From an uncultured Fodinibius sp. (GTDB lineage: Bacteria > Bacteroidota > Rhodothermia > Balneolales > Balneolaceae): DNA of 40,522 nucleotides. Where the stretch lies: the NCBI GenBank assembly GCA_913057775.1, contig CAJXOG010000010.1, positions 1 to 40,522 of the forward strand, given 5' to 3'. The notes below the pieces were generated by a model that made no database searches, was not told where the DNA came from, and was given only the letters and a program-made list of their open reading frames with translations. The position numbers were made by a program, and so were the translations under genes. Within the stretch, counting starts at the first letter, position 1. Each line of letters opens with the position of its first letter. Positions 16,777 through 25,421 of this stretch are shown one piece after another.

Positions 16777-19767
16777 ATGGTAAACGTGCGCCGAATAATT
16801 ACCTTACTACTCATCGGTATACTCACTGTATTTACACAACTTCAAGCGCAGGGAATACAGGAGGCTACTTCCCAAGATTTCGACAATGCTGTTACCCTTT
16901 TTAATAAAGGACTTTTTGAAGAATCTATTGATGAATTCAAGTATTTTATTCAGAATCATAAAAACCATCAGCTTGTTACTACCGCAAACTATTATTTAGC
17001 AAGAGCTAAGGCTAAAACGGATTCTGTAAATAAATCAGTGCATTTGGAAGAATTTATCGATGATTTTCCGTTTTCCGGCTACTCCTCGAAGCTGCTTTTT
17101 GATCTCGGCCAGCAAGCTGACAGCGCAGGTCATTATCAAGAGGCTGAAACGTACTACAACCGTGCCCTAAAATTAGGACTGGATAAAAAGAAGTCAGCCA
17201 AGGCCTATTATTGGATGGGCGAATCAGCTGCCTCTGATAGTAATTTTGTACAAGCACGACAGCATTTTATGACGTTGGCTGATAAATATCCCCAAAGTGA
17301 GTGGGCAGCTAAGGCATTATATGCTCGGGGACGATTGTATCTGAGTGAAAATAAGTACGATTCTTCAAGCGTTGCCTTTGAAATTTTAAAAGACCGCTAT
17401 CCCAATAACGAAATGACTCGTCGTGTGGGTACGGCATTGGGAGAATCGTATTATCAGCAGGGACGTTACAAAGAAGCCATAAAAGCTTTAAAAAATGCAA
17501 TGCCTCACCTTGATGATGAACTGCGTTCCAAAGCGGTCTATTTGATTGCAGAAAGTAGTAACTATCTGGGTAATTATGATGAGGCGTCAAGGTATTACAA
17601 GCAGTATATAAATCTAAAGGAGGGGACCGATGAAGTACGCGTAGCTCATTATGGGCTGGGATGGCTATATCATAAACAGGAGATTTACCATTGGGCTGCC
17701 GATGAGTTTGGCAAAGCCGCCGAGGGGAATGATGAAACGGCCCGAAAGGCTCTATACTATAAGGCAGTGAATGAAAAGCTTGGTTCGCGATATGCTGATG
17801 CATTAAATACCTTCCGCACGTTTGGAGATCGGTTTCAAGAAGGACTCTGGGTGGAACGGGCCTATTATGAATGGGCTATTACGGCTTATGAAGTTGGTCG
17901 ATATACTGAGGCTATTGATGCATTGCTACCGTTGGTCAGAAGTGATCGCGAGCTCGACTGGAAAGGCAAGGTCTATACCTTATTGGGCGAAGCCTATTTT
18001 GCAAATAAAGAATATACCCGTGCCTTACAGGCTTTTGAGGCAGCCGAGAAAGTTACCGATGTGGATTCTGCCATAAAGCGCCAGGCCAGATTTCAAAAAG
18101 CATGGGTTCAATATAGTAATCATGCATATGAACAAGCCCAGCCAATTTTCAGGTCGGTATATACTGACGCACCCGATACTAAATTGGGACAAGAAGCACT
18201 TTTCTGGAGTGCTGATGCGCTCTACCAGTTGCAGCAATATGGACGGGCTGCCAAACAGTTTGGTGAATTTATTAATCGCTATCCCAATCATGAGATGATT
18301 GGTTCGGCTAATTATGCACTGGGCTGGAGCTATTTCAAAAATGGTGATTACAAACAGGCTGTTGGTCCGTTCAAAACTTTTTATAAAGATTACGAAGCGC
18401 CGGACGTGGCATTATATCCCTATGATACTGATACGCAACTGCGGATTGGAGATGCCTATTATGCAATTAGCGACTACGACAATGCTATTTCCTATTATCA
18501 GGAAGCGATAGGAGCTGAGCCCGGGGGCGATTATGCGATGTATCAAATGGCGAACAGTTACTATCGGGATGAACAGACCTATGAGGCGGTAACAACATTC
18601 CGACGATTTTTGAGAATTTATCCCTATAGCCAGTTCGTAGAGCAGGCCCAGTACAATATTGCATATATCTATTTAAATACAGGAAATTATACCCAGGCAG
18701 TTGAAGAGTTTCAGGAGGTTATCAATAAGTATCCCAATACAGAATGGGCAGCACGTGCTCAGTATAATATCGGTGATGCTTATTATAATGCCGGTGATTA
18801 CGAAAAAGCTATTGCCTCTTATAAAGATGTGATGCAGGGGTATCCACAGAGCGAGTATATCATTGAAGCGGTGAACGGCATTCAGTATTCGCAGATGTCG
18901 ATGGGACAGTCCGATTCAAGTTCGGCTATTCTGGAAGATTTTATTGCAGATCATCCTCAGACTTCGATGGCTGACAGGCTTCGATTTCGTCAGGCTGATA
19001 ACCGTATGCAGTCAGGCAATTACCAGGCAGCTATTGATGAATTTCAGCAATATATCAGAATCACCAATAACCAAGAGCTATTACCAGATGCCCATTTTAA
19101 TCTGGCTAATGCTTATGAGCAAACTAATCAAATTGCGAAGGCTGTGGATCAGTACGAGATGATTGTTAACGATTTCTCTGATTCAGAGCGAGTTGGGCCT
19201 GCGCTTGCATCATTGGGACGTATTGCCTATTCGCGGGTAGATTATAAACAGTCGTTTGAATACTTTAGCCGCCTTGCTGACCAAGAGCAGAAATACCGGG
19301 AAGAGGCATATATCGGCATGGGTAATGCCCAGTTGGCGATGAATAATCTTGACGAGGCTGAGAAACATTATCAGTCAGCGTTGCAAGGCAATGAAGATTA
19401 CGAGCCAGCAAAGGTTGGCCTGGCAAAAATTGCTGTTGAAAAGGGAAACTATCAACGAGCACAAGAGCTGTTATCACCCATTGCCGAATCGAATACGACG
19501 GAAGTGGGAGCTGAAGCCCAATATTATCTGGGAGAAGTCCATCAGCAGCAGGGTAATTATAAGCAAGCTGTAAAGGCTTATGCCAACGTAAATATTTTGT
19601 ATGAGGCGTTTAGTAATTGGGTTGCCAGAGCGTTGTTACGGCAAGCGGAGAGTTACATCCAGATGGGTCAAACCGGTGAGGCACGATCTACGCTCAATAC
19701 CCTTATCGAAGATTATCCCGGTACGCCACAGGCGAAAGATGCACAAGAATTATTGGATTCACAGTAG
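16777..19767 (+). CDS. Large periplasmic tetratricopeptide-repeat protein
   Basis: A secreted protein of 996 residues built almost wholly of TPR units after an N-terminal signal peptide (RRIITLLLIGILTVFTQLQA). Repeats with the A-x-Y-x-x-G/A-x2-Y pattern recur from about residue 30 to the end, for example AEEFQEVINKYPNTEWAARA-like units and YNIGDAYYNAGDYEKAIASY. Many contain the YPNS/YPQS spacing of the YbgF/BamD type that handles envelope assembly. No catalytic part is seen. It is probably a scaffold for outer-membrane or cell-division proteins; the partner is unknown. The gene ends 3 bases before aroA. Confidence 0.85.
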   Translation: MVNVRRIITLLLIGILTVFTQLQAQGIQEATSQDFDNAVTLFNKGLFEESIDEFKYFIQNHKNHQLVTTANYYLARAKAKTDSVNKSVHLEEFIDDFPFSGYSSKLLFDLGQQADSAGHYQEAETYYNRALKLGLDKKKSAKAYYWMGESAASDSNFVQARQHFMTLADKYPQSEWAAKALYARGRLYLSENKYDSSSVAFEILKDRYPNNEMTRRVGTALGESYYQQGRYKEAIKALKNAMPHLDDELRSKAVYLIAESSNYLGNYDEASRYYKQYINLKEGTDEVRVAHYGLGWLYHKQEIYHWAADEFGKAAEGNDETARKALYYKAVNEKLGSRYADALNTFRTFGDRFQEGLWVERAYYEWAITAYEVGRYTEAIDALLPLVRSDRELDWKGKVYTLLGEAYFANKEYTRALQAFEAAEKVTDVDSAIKRQARFQKAWVQYSNHAYEQAQPIFRSVYTDAPDTKLGQEALFWSADALYQLQQYGRAAKQFGEFINRYPNHEMIGSANYALGWSYFKNGDYKQAVGPFKTFYKDYEAPDVALYPYDTDTQLRIGDAYYAISDYDNAISYYQEAIGAEPGGDYAMYQMANSYYRDEQTYEAVTTFRRFLRIYPYSQFVEQAQYNIAYIYLNTGNYTQAVEEFQEVINKYPNTEWAARAQYNIGDAYYNAGDYEKAIASYKDVMQGYPQSEYIIEAVNGIQYSQMSMGQSDSSSAILEDFIADHPQTSMADRLRFRQADNRMQSGNYQAAIDEFQQYIRITNNQELLPDAHFNLANAYEQTNQIAKAVDQYEMIVNDFSDSERVGPALASLGRIAYSRVDYKQSFEYFSRLADQEQKYREEAYIGMGNAQLAMNNLDEAEKHYQSALQGNEDYEPAKVGLAKIAVEKGNYQRAQELLSPIAESNTTEVGAEAQYYLGEVHQQQGNYKQAVKAYANVNILYEAFSNWVARALLRQAESYIQMGQTGEARSTLNTLIEDYPGTPQAKDAQELLDSQ

Positions 19768-19770
19768 GTT

Positions 19771-21057
19771 ATGAATAAAGAAGTTCACCCCGCCCGCGCC
19801 CTAAATGGAACAATAAAGCTGCCTCCTGATAAATCAATTTCACACCGTTCGGTGATGTTTGCCTCATTGCATGAAGGCAGATCTATTATTCGCAACTTTT
19901 CTTCTGCCGCCGATCCTCACAGCACTATCGAGTGCATGCGTGGATTGGGAGTATCGGTCAGTGAGGATGAGAATACGGTAAAAGTCAAAGGGGTGGGTAG
20001 AGAGGGACTGCGGTCACCAGAAGGGGATTTGGACTGTGGAAACTCCGGCACCACCATGCGTCTGCTAAGTGGTATCATTGCTGGATCGGGTGTTCCGGCA
20101 CGTCTTGTTGGCGATGAATCCCTGTCAGCACGTACGATGAAAAGAATTATTGATCCGCTTACCGAAATGGGAGCGAAAATTACCGCTCGGGAAAATGATT
20201 TTGCTCCCCTGGAAATTAGTCGTTCCGGACCGTTGAAGCCGCTGCACTTTCCGCTGCCCATTCCCAGTGCCCAGCTAAAATCGTGTGTTTTGCTGGCGGG
20301 TTTGTTTGGGGAGGAGCAGACCGAAGTGATAGAAACGCTTCCCAGCCGCGATCATACCGAGCGATTGTTGAATCTTACAATTAAAGAAAAAGGGGAAGAG
20401 AAGCATATCTACTCATCGCAAGGAGATAAAATTCCTGAGCAATCGTATCGTATTCCCAATGATTTTTCAGCTGCAGCTTTTTGGTTGGTAGCAGGAGCCA
20501 TCCATCCCAATGCAGAAATTACATTGCCCAATGTAGGGATGAATCCCACTCGTTTTGGGGCTTTGGGTATCCTGAAACAAATGGGAGCTGATATTACTGT
20601 AAGTAATAAGCAGAAAGAAGGGGCCGAGCCGGTAGCAGATTTAATAGTTTGCAGCTCCGACCTTCAACCGTTTAAAATCACTGAAGAGGTCGTACCTAAC
20701 TGCATCGATGAGATACCTATTCTGATGATTGCCATGCTTTTTGCTAATGGTGTTTCACGAATTACGGGTGCCGAAGAGTTGCGCCATAAAGAGACAGATC
20801 GGCTGGCAGCAATGGCTGAGGTACTTGAAAAAGCCGGTGCCGATTTTACTGAGTATGAAGATGGATTTGAGATAACGGGAGAGGCCAACTTTTTGCCGGA
20901 GCCGGCATCTTATAACAGCTATCACGATCACCGCATTGCTATGTCGGCCGCTGTATTGAGTATGATGGGAGACCACCCATCCCAAATACAACATGCCGAA
21001 TCTACTGCCATTTCTTACCCATCGTTCTGGGATGATCTGTCACTTCTGACGAATTGA
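19771..21057 (+). CDS. aroA: 3-phosphoshikimate 1-carboxyvinyltransferase (EPSP synthase)
   Basis: AroA joins phosphoenolpyruvate to shikimate-3-phosphate, the sixth step of the chorismate pathway. All main motifs are present in 428 residues: LPPDKSISHRS near the N-terminus, GNSGTTMRLLSG, DESLSARTMKRIIDPL, SAQLKSC, SRDHTE, PNDFSAAAFW, CIDEIP, HKETDRL and HDHRIAMS. The glycine-rich loop GNSGTTMRLL carries a leucine where E. coli AroA has proline 101; as I recall it, this resembles the Bacillus-type enzyme. It starts 3 bases after the TPR gene's stop, so it may depend on that gene's transcript despite the unrelated role. Confidence 0.96.
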   Translation: MNKEVHPARALNGTIKLPPDKSISHRSVMFASLHEGRSIIRNFSSAADPHSTIECMRGLGVSVSEDENTVKVKGVGREGLRSPEGDLDCGNSGTTMRLLSGIIAGSGVPARLVGDESLSARTMKRIIDPLTEMGAKITARENDFAPLEISRSGPLKPLHFPLPIPSAQLKSCVLLAGLFGEEQTEVIETLPSRDHTERLLNLTIKEKGEEKHIYSSQGDKIPEQSYRIPNDFSAAAFWLVAGAIHPNAEITLPNVGMNPTRFGALGILKQMGADITVSNKQKEGAEPVADLIVCSSDLQPFKITEEVVPNCIDEIPILMIAMLFANGVSRITGAEELRHKETDRLAAMAEVLEKAGADFTEYEDGFEITGEANFLPEPASYNSYHDHRIAMSAAVLSMMGDHPSQIQHAESTAISYPSFWDDLSLLTN

Positions 21058-21094
21058 TTGCCCAATCCGCAAATCTGACAATTCACTCTTGCTG

Positions 21095-21120
21095 ATGACG
21101 CAATAATGCCAATACGTCAT
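21095..21120. repeat. Inverted repeat in aroA-hsp20 gap
   Basis: ATGACG and CGTCAT form 6-bp arms separated by 14 bases, about 65-90 bases upstream of the hsp20 start and just before the sigma-54-like promoter. It does not match the CIRCE heat-shock operator. It has no T tract, so it is not an obvious terminator. A protein-binding site is possible but unproven; 6-bp arms may also arise by chance. Confidence 0.35.
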
Positions 21121-21142
21121 AAAAGTATCCCACCTTTGCAGC

Positions 21143-21159
21143 TTGGCATTGTGATTGCT
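21143..21159 (+). promoter_or_regulatory. Sigma-54-like -24/-12 promoter before hsp20
   Basis: TTGGCATTGTGATTGCT carries the GG and GC dinucleotides exactly 10 bases apart, as the -24/-12 promoter class requires. It agrees with YTGGCACG-N4-TTGCW at all but two positions. The predicted start of transcription would be near 21170, about 14 bases before the first hsp20 ATG. Whether this genome has rpoN is not visible here. Confidence 0.45.
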
Positions 21160-21183
21160 CATATAAAAGTGAATTTAAAATAA

Positions 21184-21621
21184 ATGGGTAAATCCATGAA
21201 TGACTTTACAGTTGATATTGAACGACAGTTGAATAAGCTGGGAAAGGATATACAAAATTTTGTTGAACGTATTGTGCCTCTTGAAGATAAAGGGCATGAT
21301 TTTGCCCCGGCTTGCGATATTGTGGAAAGTGATGAAACCTATGCGATTAAACTGGATTTGCCCGGTTTGTCAAAGAAAGAAATTAATATTGCTCTCAAAG
21401 AGCATGTTTTAACGGTGAAAGGCGAACGGGCCGAAGAGTTAGATGATTCTGAGGTCTATCGTCGCCAGGAGCGTTCAGCGGGTGTTTTTGCGCGTTCGTT
21501 TGCGCTTCCTGAGAATGTGAATACTGCTGAAATTGATGCGGTATTCCGCAACGGGGTATTAACAATTACAATGCCCAAATCGGATGTTCTCAATGATGCA
21601 GAATCTATTCCGATTAAGTAA
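21184..21621 (+). CDS. Hsp20/alpha-crystallin small heat-shock protein
   Basis: A 145-residue small heat-shock chaperone that holds unfolding proteins without ATP. The alpha-crystallin domain spans about 38-138, with YAIKLDLPGLSKKEI, LTVKGERAEE, FARSFALPENVNTAEI and the closing motif FRNGVLTITMPK. The short C-terminal tail ESIPIK holds the IPI (IxI-type) motif used in oligomer assembly. The start could be ATG 21184 or ATG 21196; neither has a clear ribosome site. It is followed after 105 bases by dnaK, giving a small chaperone cluster. A sigma-54-like promoter and an inverted repeat lie just upstream. Confidence 0.93.
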   Translation: MGKSMNDFTVDIERQLNKLGKDIQNFVERIVPLEDKGHDFAPACDIVESDETYAIKLDLPGLSKKEINIALKEHVLTVKGERAEELDDSEVYRRQERSAGVFARSFALPENVNTAEIDAVFRNGVLTITMPKSDVLNDAESIPIK

Positions 21622-21633
21622 AAATATTTAGTC

Positions 21634-21668
21634 TCATGTTGACTCCGGATCTGTTCGGGATGACATGA
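21634..21668. repeat. Stem-loop element upstream of dnaK
   Basis: TCATGT (21634-21639) and ACATGA (21663-21668) form outer 6-bp arms. Inside, TCCGGA (21643-21648) and TTCGGG (21653-21658) can pair around a TCTG loop with two wobble pairs. There is no T tract. The composition recalls the TGTCATyCCGA-type intergenic repeats scattered in Bacteroidetes-group genomes. It could also be a mild attenuator or a structured leader for dnaK. Confidence 0.45.
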
Positions 21669-21726
21669 AGCACAAGAAATTGCACAAAGAATTAAACAAA
21701 CAACAAAAAATCATAAACTTACTATT

Positions 21727-23700
21727 ATGGGAAAGATTATAGGAATTGACTTAGGTACAACCAACTCCTGCGTTGCCGTAATGGAGGGCAATGAGCCTAC
21801 TGTTATTCAAAATTCAGAAGGCGGTCGAACAACCCCATCGGTTGTGGCATTCTCCAAAGACGGTGAACGTTTAGTTGGTGCGCCTGCTAAACGACAAGCT
21901 ATTACAAACCCAGAAAAAACGGTCTCTTCAATCAAACGTTTTATGGGCCGCTTCTATGACGAAGTGGAAGAAGAAGCCAAGCAAGCTTCTTATGAGATTG
22001 TAAAAGGTGATAACAATACGGCTCGCGTTCAGATTGAAGATCGCAAATATGCGCCGCAGGAAATTTCTGCCATGGTGCTTCAAAAGATGAAGCAGACCGC
22101 AGAAGAATATCTCGGCGAAGATGTGACTGAAGCGGTTATTACCGTTCCGGCTTACTTTAACGACGCGCAGCGTAAAGCTACGCAAGAAGCGGGTGAGATT
22201 GCAGGCCTTGATGTAAAACGAATTATTAACGAGCCTACTGCCGCATCGCTGGCATATGGTCTTGACAAGAAAGACGATGACATGACCATTGCGGTTTACG
22301 ACTTGGGTGGAGGTACATTCGATATCTCCATTCTGGAGCTTGGCGACGGTGTGTTTGAAGTAAAATCCACAAGTGGTGATACTCACTTGGGTGGCGATGA
22401 CTTTGACTCTCGTCTGATTGATCACCTGGCCAAGGAGTTTAAGAAAGACGAAGGCATTGATCTTCGTGAAGATCCGATGGCGATGCAGCGATTAAAGGAT
22501 GCTGCCGAAAAAGCTAAGGTTGAGCTGTCAAGTTCGCAGAAAACGAATGTGAACCTACCGTTTATTACGGCTACGGATTCCGGACCAAAGCACTTGAATA
22601 TCGATATCAGTCGGTCTCAGTTTGAGAAAATGATCGATGATTTGGTTCAGAAGACGCTCGATCCCTGCCAGAAGGTTCTGGATGATGCTGATTTTTCAAA
22701 AAATGATATCGATGAGGTAATCTTAGTCGGTGGTTCTACCCGGATTCCGAAGATCCAGGAAATTGTAAAAGATTTCTTTGGTAAGGATCCAAGTAAGGGC
22801 GTAAATCCCGATGAAGTTGTAGCCGTAGGTGCTGCAATTCAAGGTGGGGTAATGTCTGGCGATGTTGACGATGTGGTACTGCTTGATGTTACGCCACTAT
22901 CGCTCGGTATTGAAACGCTCGGTGGTGTGTCTACACAGCTTATTGAGGCAAATACAACCATCCCAACCAGCAAGACAGAAACATTTTCTACCGCTGCTGA
23001 TAATCAGACCAGCGTGGAAATTCACGTGTTGCAGGGCGAGCGTGCTAAAGCTCAGGATAACCGAACGCTTGGACGCTTTCACTTGGATGGTATTCCTCCG
23101 GCACCGCGCGGCGTACCTCAAATCGAGGTTAAATTCGATATTGACGCCGATGGCGTGCTCAATGTAAGTGCCAAGGATAAAGGCACCGGCAAAGAACAGA
23201 GCATCCGCATCGAGTCTTCTTCCGGATTGTCTGAAGAAGAGATCGACAAGATGAAAGAAGAAGCCGAGAAGCACGAAGAAGAAGACGAGCGAATTCGCGA
23301 GCGTGCTGAAAAATTGAACAAGGCAGACAGTCTTGTGTTCTCTACACGCAAGCAGCTTGATGAGCACGAAGATAAAATCTCTGATGAAAACAAAGAGAAA
23401 ATTGAAGCTGCACTTGAGAAAGTGAAAGAGCTCCACGATCAAGAGAAAGTGGACGAGCTCGATGATGCCATGGAAGAATTGAATAACGCATGGTCAGAAG
23501 CTTCGCAAGAAATCTATCAGGGCGCTGCCCAGGGTCAACCTGGAGCCGGTGCAGCCGGACCGGGAGCCGCAGCAGGAGCCGCTGCCGGAGGAGGAGCTCC
23601 AAATGGAGCCGCCGGCGCCGAAGCTGATCAAGACAGTGAAGATGATGAAGATGCTGTTGACGCTGACTTTGAAGTCGTCGATGACGAGGACAAAGAGTAA
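21727..23700 (+). CDS. dnaK: Molecular chaperone DnaK (Hsp70)
   Basis: A full-length Hsp70 of 657 residues. The nucleotide-binding domain starts with [18 protein letters not shown] and contains [40 protein letters not shown] and [11 protein letters not shown]. The substrate domain holds [14 protein letters not shown] and [15 protein letters not shown]. The C-terminal lid is followed by a long Ala/Gly-rich linker ([19 protein letters not shown]) and the conserved acidic end [14 protein letters not shown]. No dnaJ or grpE lies here. It follows hsp20 after 105 bases that contain a stem-loop, and is closed by a strong terminator. I see no CIRCE operator. Confidence 0.98.
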   Translation: MGKIIGIDLGTTNSCVAVMEGNEPTVIQNSEGGRTTPSVVAFSKDGERLVGAPAKRQAITNPEKTVSSIKRFMGRFYDEVEEEAKQASYEIVKGDNNTARVQIEDRKYAPQEISAMVLQKMKQTAEEYLGEDVTEAVITVPAYFNDAQRKATQEAGEIAGLDVKRIINEPTAASLAYGLDKKDDDMTIAVYDLGGGTFDISILELGDGVFEVKSTSGDTHLGGDDFDSRLIDHLAKEFKKDEGIDLREDPMAMQRLKDAAEKAKVELSSSQKTNVNLPFITATDSGPKHLNIDISRSQFEKMIDDLVQKTLDPCQKVLDDADFSKNDIDEVILVGGSTRIPKIQEIVKDFFGKDPSKGVNPDEVVAVGAAIQGGVMSGDVDDVVLLDVTPLSLGIETLGGVSTQLIEANTTIPTSKTETFSTAADNQTSVEIHVLQGERAKAQDNRTLGRFHLDGIPPAPRGVPQIEVKFDIDADGVLNVSAKDKGTGKEQSIRIESSSGLSEEEIDKMKEEAEKHEEEDERIRERAEKLNKADSLVFSTRKQLDEHEDKISDENKEKIEAALEKVKELHDQEKVDELDDAMEELNNAWSEASQEIYQGAAQGQPGAGAAGPGAAAGAAAGGGAPNGAAGAEADQDSEDDEDAVDADFEVVDDEDKE

Positions 23701-23725
23701 CAGCAAATAGATAAAGAACAGTCAA

Positions 23726-23758
23726 AAAGCCCTTCGCCAACCGGCGGAGGGCTTTTTT
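23726..23758 (+). terminator. Intrinsic terminator after dnaK
   Basis: A 13-bp stem (23726-23738 with 23743-23755, one wobble pair) around an AACC loop runs into six T residues. This is a textbook rho-independent terminator ending the hsp20-dnaK region. Confidence 0.95.
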
Positions 23759-23839
23759 ATTTGAAGGAAGTTTGGTTGGAATTAAATTTCAGCTATTGAT
23801 TTAAATAGGGGTCAGAGCAATTTTGGTAGATGTCCTGAG

Positions 23840-23870
23840 TTGGTTACAGTAGAAGGAACCTTTATATTTG
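23840..23870 (+). promoter_or_regulatory. Candidate Bacteroidetes-type promoter before tsaD
   Basis: TTG (23840-23842) and TATATTTG (23863-23870) are 20 bases apart, fitting the Bacteroidetes -33 TTTG / -7 TAnnTTTG promoter pattern. It lies after the dnaK terminator and 34 bases before the tsaD start, where a promoter is needed. Confidence 0.5.
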
Positions 23871-23904
23871 GCTATTTCACTGGAATAGGTAATACGGATA
23901 TAAT

Positions 23905-24918
23905 ATGAAGATCTTGGGCATTGAGTCATCTTGTGATGAGACGGCCGCTGCTGTCTACACAGATGATGGACTCCAATCGAATATAATAGCTTCTCAGGCG
24001 GTCCATGAGCAGTATGGCGGGGTAGTACCGGAGCTGGCATCGCGGGCGCATCACAAGACCATCTGGCATACTGTACAGCAGGCTCTTGATGAAGGAAATA
24101 CTCCGCTGGCTCAAATTGATGCTGTGGCGGTTACACAGGGGCCCGGTCTGATGGGATCGCTGTTGGTGGGACTTTGTTTTTCCAAAGGGTTGTGCCTTTC
24201 TCGAAATATTCAACTTGTGGGAGTCAATCACATGGATGCCCATATATATGCGAATTTTATTGATGAGCAGCCTGAATACCCGTTTGTTTCGCTTACTGTA
24301 TCGGGCGGACACACTCAGCTTGTTCATGTGTCTGCTCCCTTTGAGCATGAACTATTGGGACAAACTCGTGATGATGCCGCCGGGGAAGCTTTTGATAAGA
24401 TCGGGAAGATTTTGGGTTTGCCTTATCCGGCCGGACCGGTTATTGATGAACGATCACAGTATGGAGATCCTAATTTCCATGATTTCCCGCAAGCGATGCT
24501 GGATAACGATTTTGAGTTTAGCTTTTCTGGACTTAAAACGTCGGTCAAATATTTTTTGGAGGATCAGGATGATCAAGAGCAATTTTTGGAAGATTACCTG
24601 GATGATATTTGTGCCAGTGTCTCACACGCCATTACCGAGGTGCTGGTGAAGAAGCTGCGTAATGCGATTGAGCATACCGGAGTAGAGACCATCGCTTTGG
24701 CGGGAGGAGTCTCAGCTAATTCCATGTTGCGAAGAAAAGCCAATGAATTGGCTTCGGAAACTGGTTGTAAACTACATATCCCCAAATTAGCTTATTGCAC
24801 AGATAATGCGGCCATGATTGCCATTACTGGTTATATGATGGCACAGCGTAATATGTTTTCGGATATGAAGATGAAGCCGTTTGCGAATCTAAAGGCCTTG
24901 GAAAGAATGAATGTTTAA
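23905..24918 (+). CDS. tsaD: tRNA threonylcarbamoyladenosine transferase subunit TsaD
   Basis: TsaD, with TsaB, TsaE and ThrC-like TsaC, adds the threonylcarbamoyl group to adenosine 37 of ANN-decoding tRNAs. The 337-residue protein has the ASKHA fold. It begins with ILGIESSCDETAAAVYTD, has HxxxH iron ligands in NHMDAHIY (H109, H113), SGGHTQLV, FSGLKTSVKY and the C-terminal CTDNAAMIA with the third metal-binding aspartate. It is monocistronic as far as seen, between the dnaK terminator and a palindrome ahead of the convergent rnhA gene. Confidence 0.97.
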   Translation: MKILGIESSCDETAAAVYTDDGLQSNIIASQAVHEQYGGVVPELASRAHHKTIWHTVQQALDEGNTPLAQIDAVAVTQGPGLMGSLLVGLCFSKGLCLSRNIQLVGVNHMDAHIYANFIDEQPEYPFVSLTVSGGHTQLVHVSAPFEHELLGQTRDDAAGEAFDKIGKILGLPYPAGPVIDERSQYGDPNFHDFPQAMLDNDFEFSFSGLKTSVKYFLEDQDDQEQFLEDYLDDICASVSHAITEVLVKKLRNAIEHTGVETIALAGGVSANSMLRRKANELASETGCKLHIPKLAYCTDNAAMIAITGYMMAQRNMFSDMKMKPFANLKALERMNV

Positions 24919-24931
24919 AGGGAGTTGTGGA

Positions 24932-24959
24932 GCAGGGATTTATTGCAATAAATCCCTGC
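24932..24959. terminator. 28-base perfect palindrome between convergent genes
   Basis: The stretch 24932-24959 is identical to its own reverse complement and folds to a 12-bp hairpin with a TGCA loop. It sits between the stops of tsaD and rnhA. A T tract is lacking on both sides, so it may be a two-way terminator of weak type or an RNA-stabilising hairpin. Confidence 0.55.
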
Positions 24960-24968
24960 AAGTTAGGA

Positions 24969-25421
24969 TTACTGGAATCTCTTTGAAGCCTCAACCGCCA
25001 AGGCATCCACGCGGTTATTTCGCTCATTATCGGAGTGCCCTTTAACTTTTATCCACTCTACATCATGGGGCTGCATGGCGGCTAGCATTTCCTCCCATAA
25101 GTCTCGATTTTCAACCGGTTTCTTATTGGTTTTTTTCCACCCCCGTTTAAGCCAGCCGTCTATCCAACCTTGTTTAAACGCATTAACGATTAGGGCACTG
25201 TCGCTGTGAATCTTTACATGGCAGGGTTGGTTTAGGGCATTGAGGGCCTCAATTACGGCGCGCATCTCCATGCGGTTATTGGTAGTATGATTGGCGCCGC
25301 CCGTTAATTCTTTCTCTTCGTCATTCCACTGTAGAAGCACGCCCCATCCTCCGGGACCCGGGTTTCCACTACAGGCCCCGTCGGTAAATACAATAACTGT
25401 TTTTTTCTTCTTTTTAGACAT
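24969..25421 (-). CDS. rnhA: Ribonuclease HI
   Basis: RNase HI cuts the RNA strand of RNA-DNA hybrids. The 150-residue protein has the full active site: D14 (FTDGACSGNPGPGGWG), E52 (NRMEMRAVIEAL), D74 (IHSDSALIVN), H129 (VKGHSDNERNN) and D139 (RVDALA). The N-terminus has a run of five lysines coded by an A-rich tract. Its ATG overlaps the stop of pyrF by 8 bases, so translation is probably coupled. The start is ATG 25421. Confidence 0.97.
   Translation of the reverse strand: MSKKKKKTVIVFTDGACSGNPGPGGWGVLLQWNDEEKELTGGANHTTNNRMEMRAVIEALNALNQPCHVKIHSDSALIVNAFKQGWIDGWLKRGWKKTNKKPVENRDLWEEMLAAMQPHDVEWIKVKGHSDNERNNRVDALAVEASKRFQ

Noticed and set aside
17309-17803. Open frame antisense to the TPR gene.
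   Set aside because: Shadow of a repetitive coding sequence, with no recognisable protein features.
21058-21726. CIRCE/HrcA operator for hsp20 or dnaK.
   Set aside because: The TTAGCACTC-N9-GAGTGCTAA pattern is absent from both upstream regions.
22897-23442. Open frames antisense to dnaK.
   Set aside because: They arise from codon bias in dnaK; no known domain and no ribosome site.
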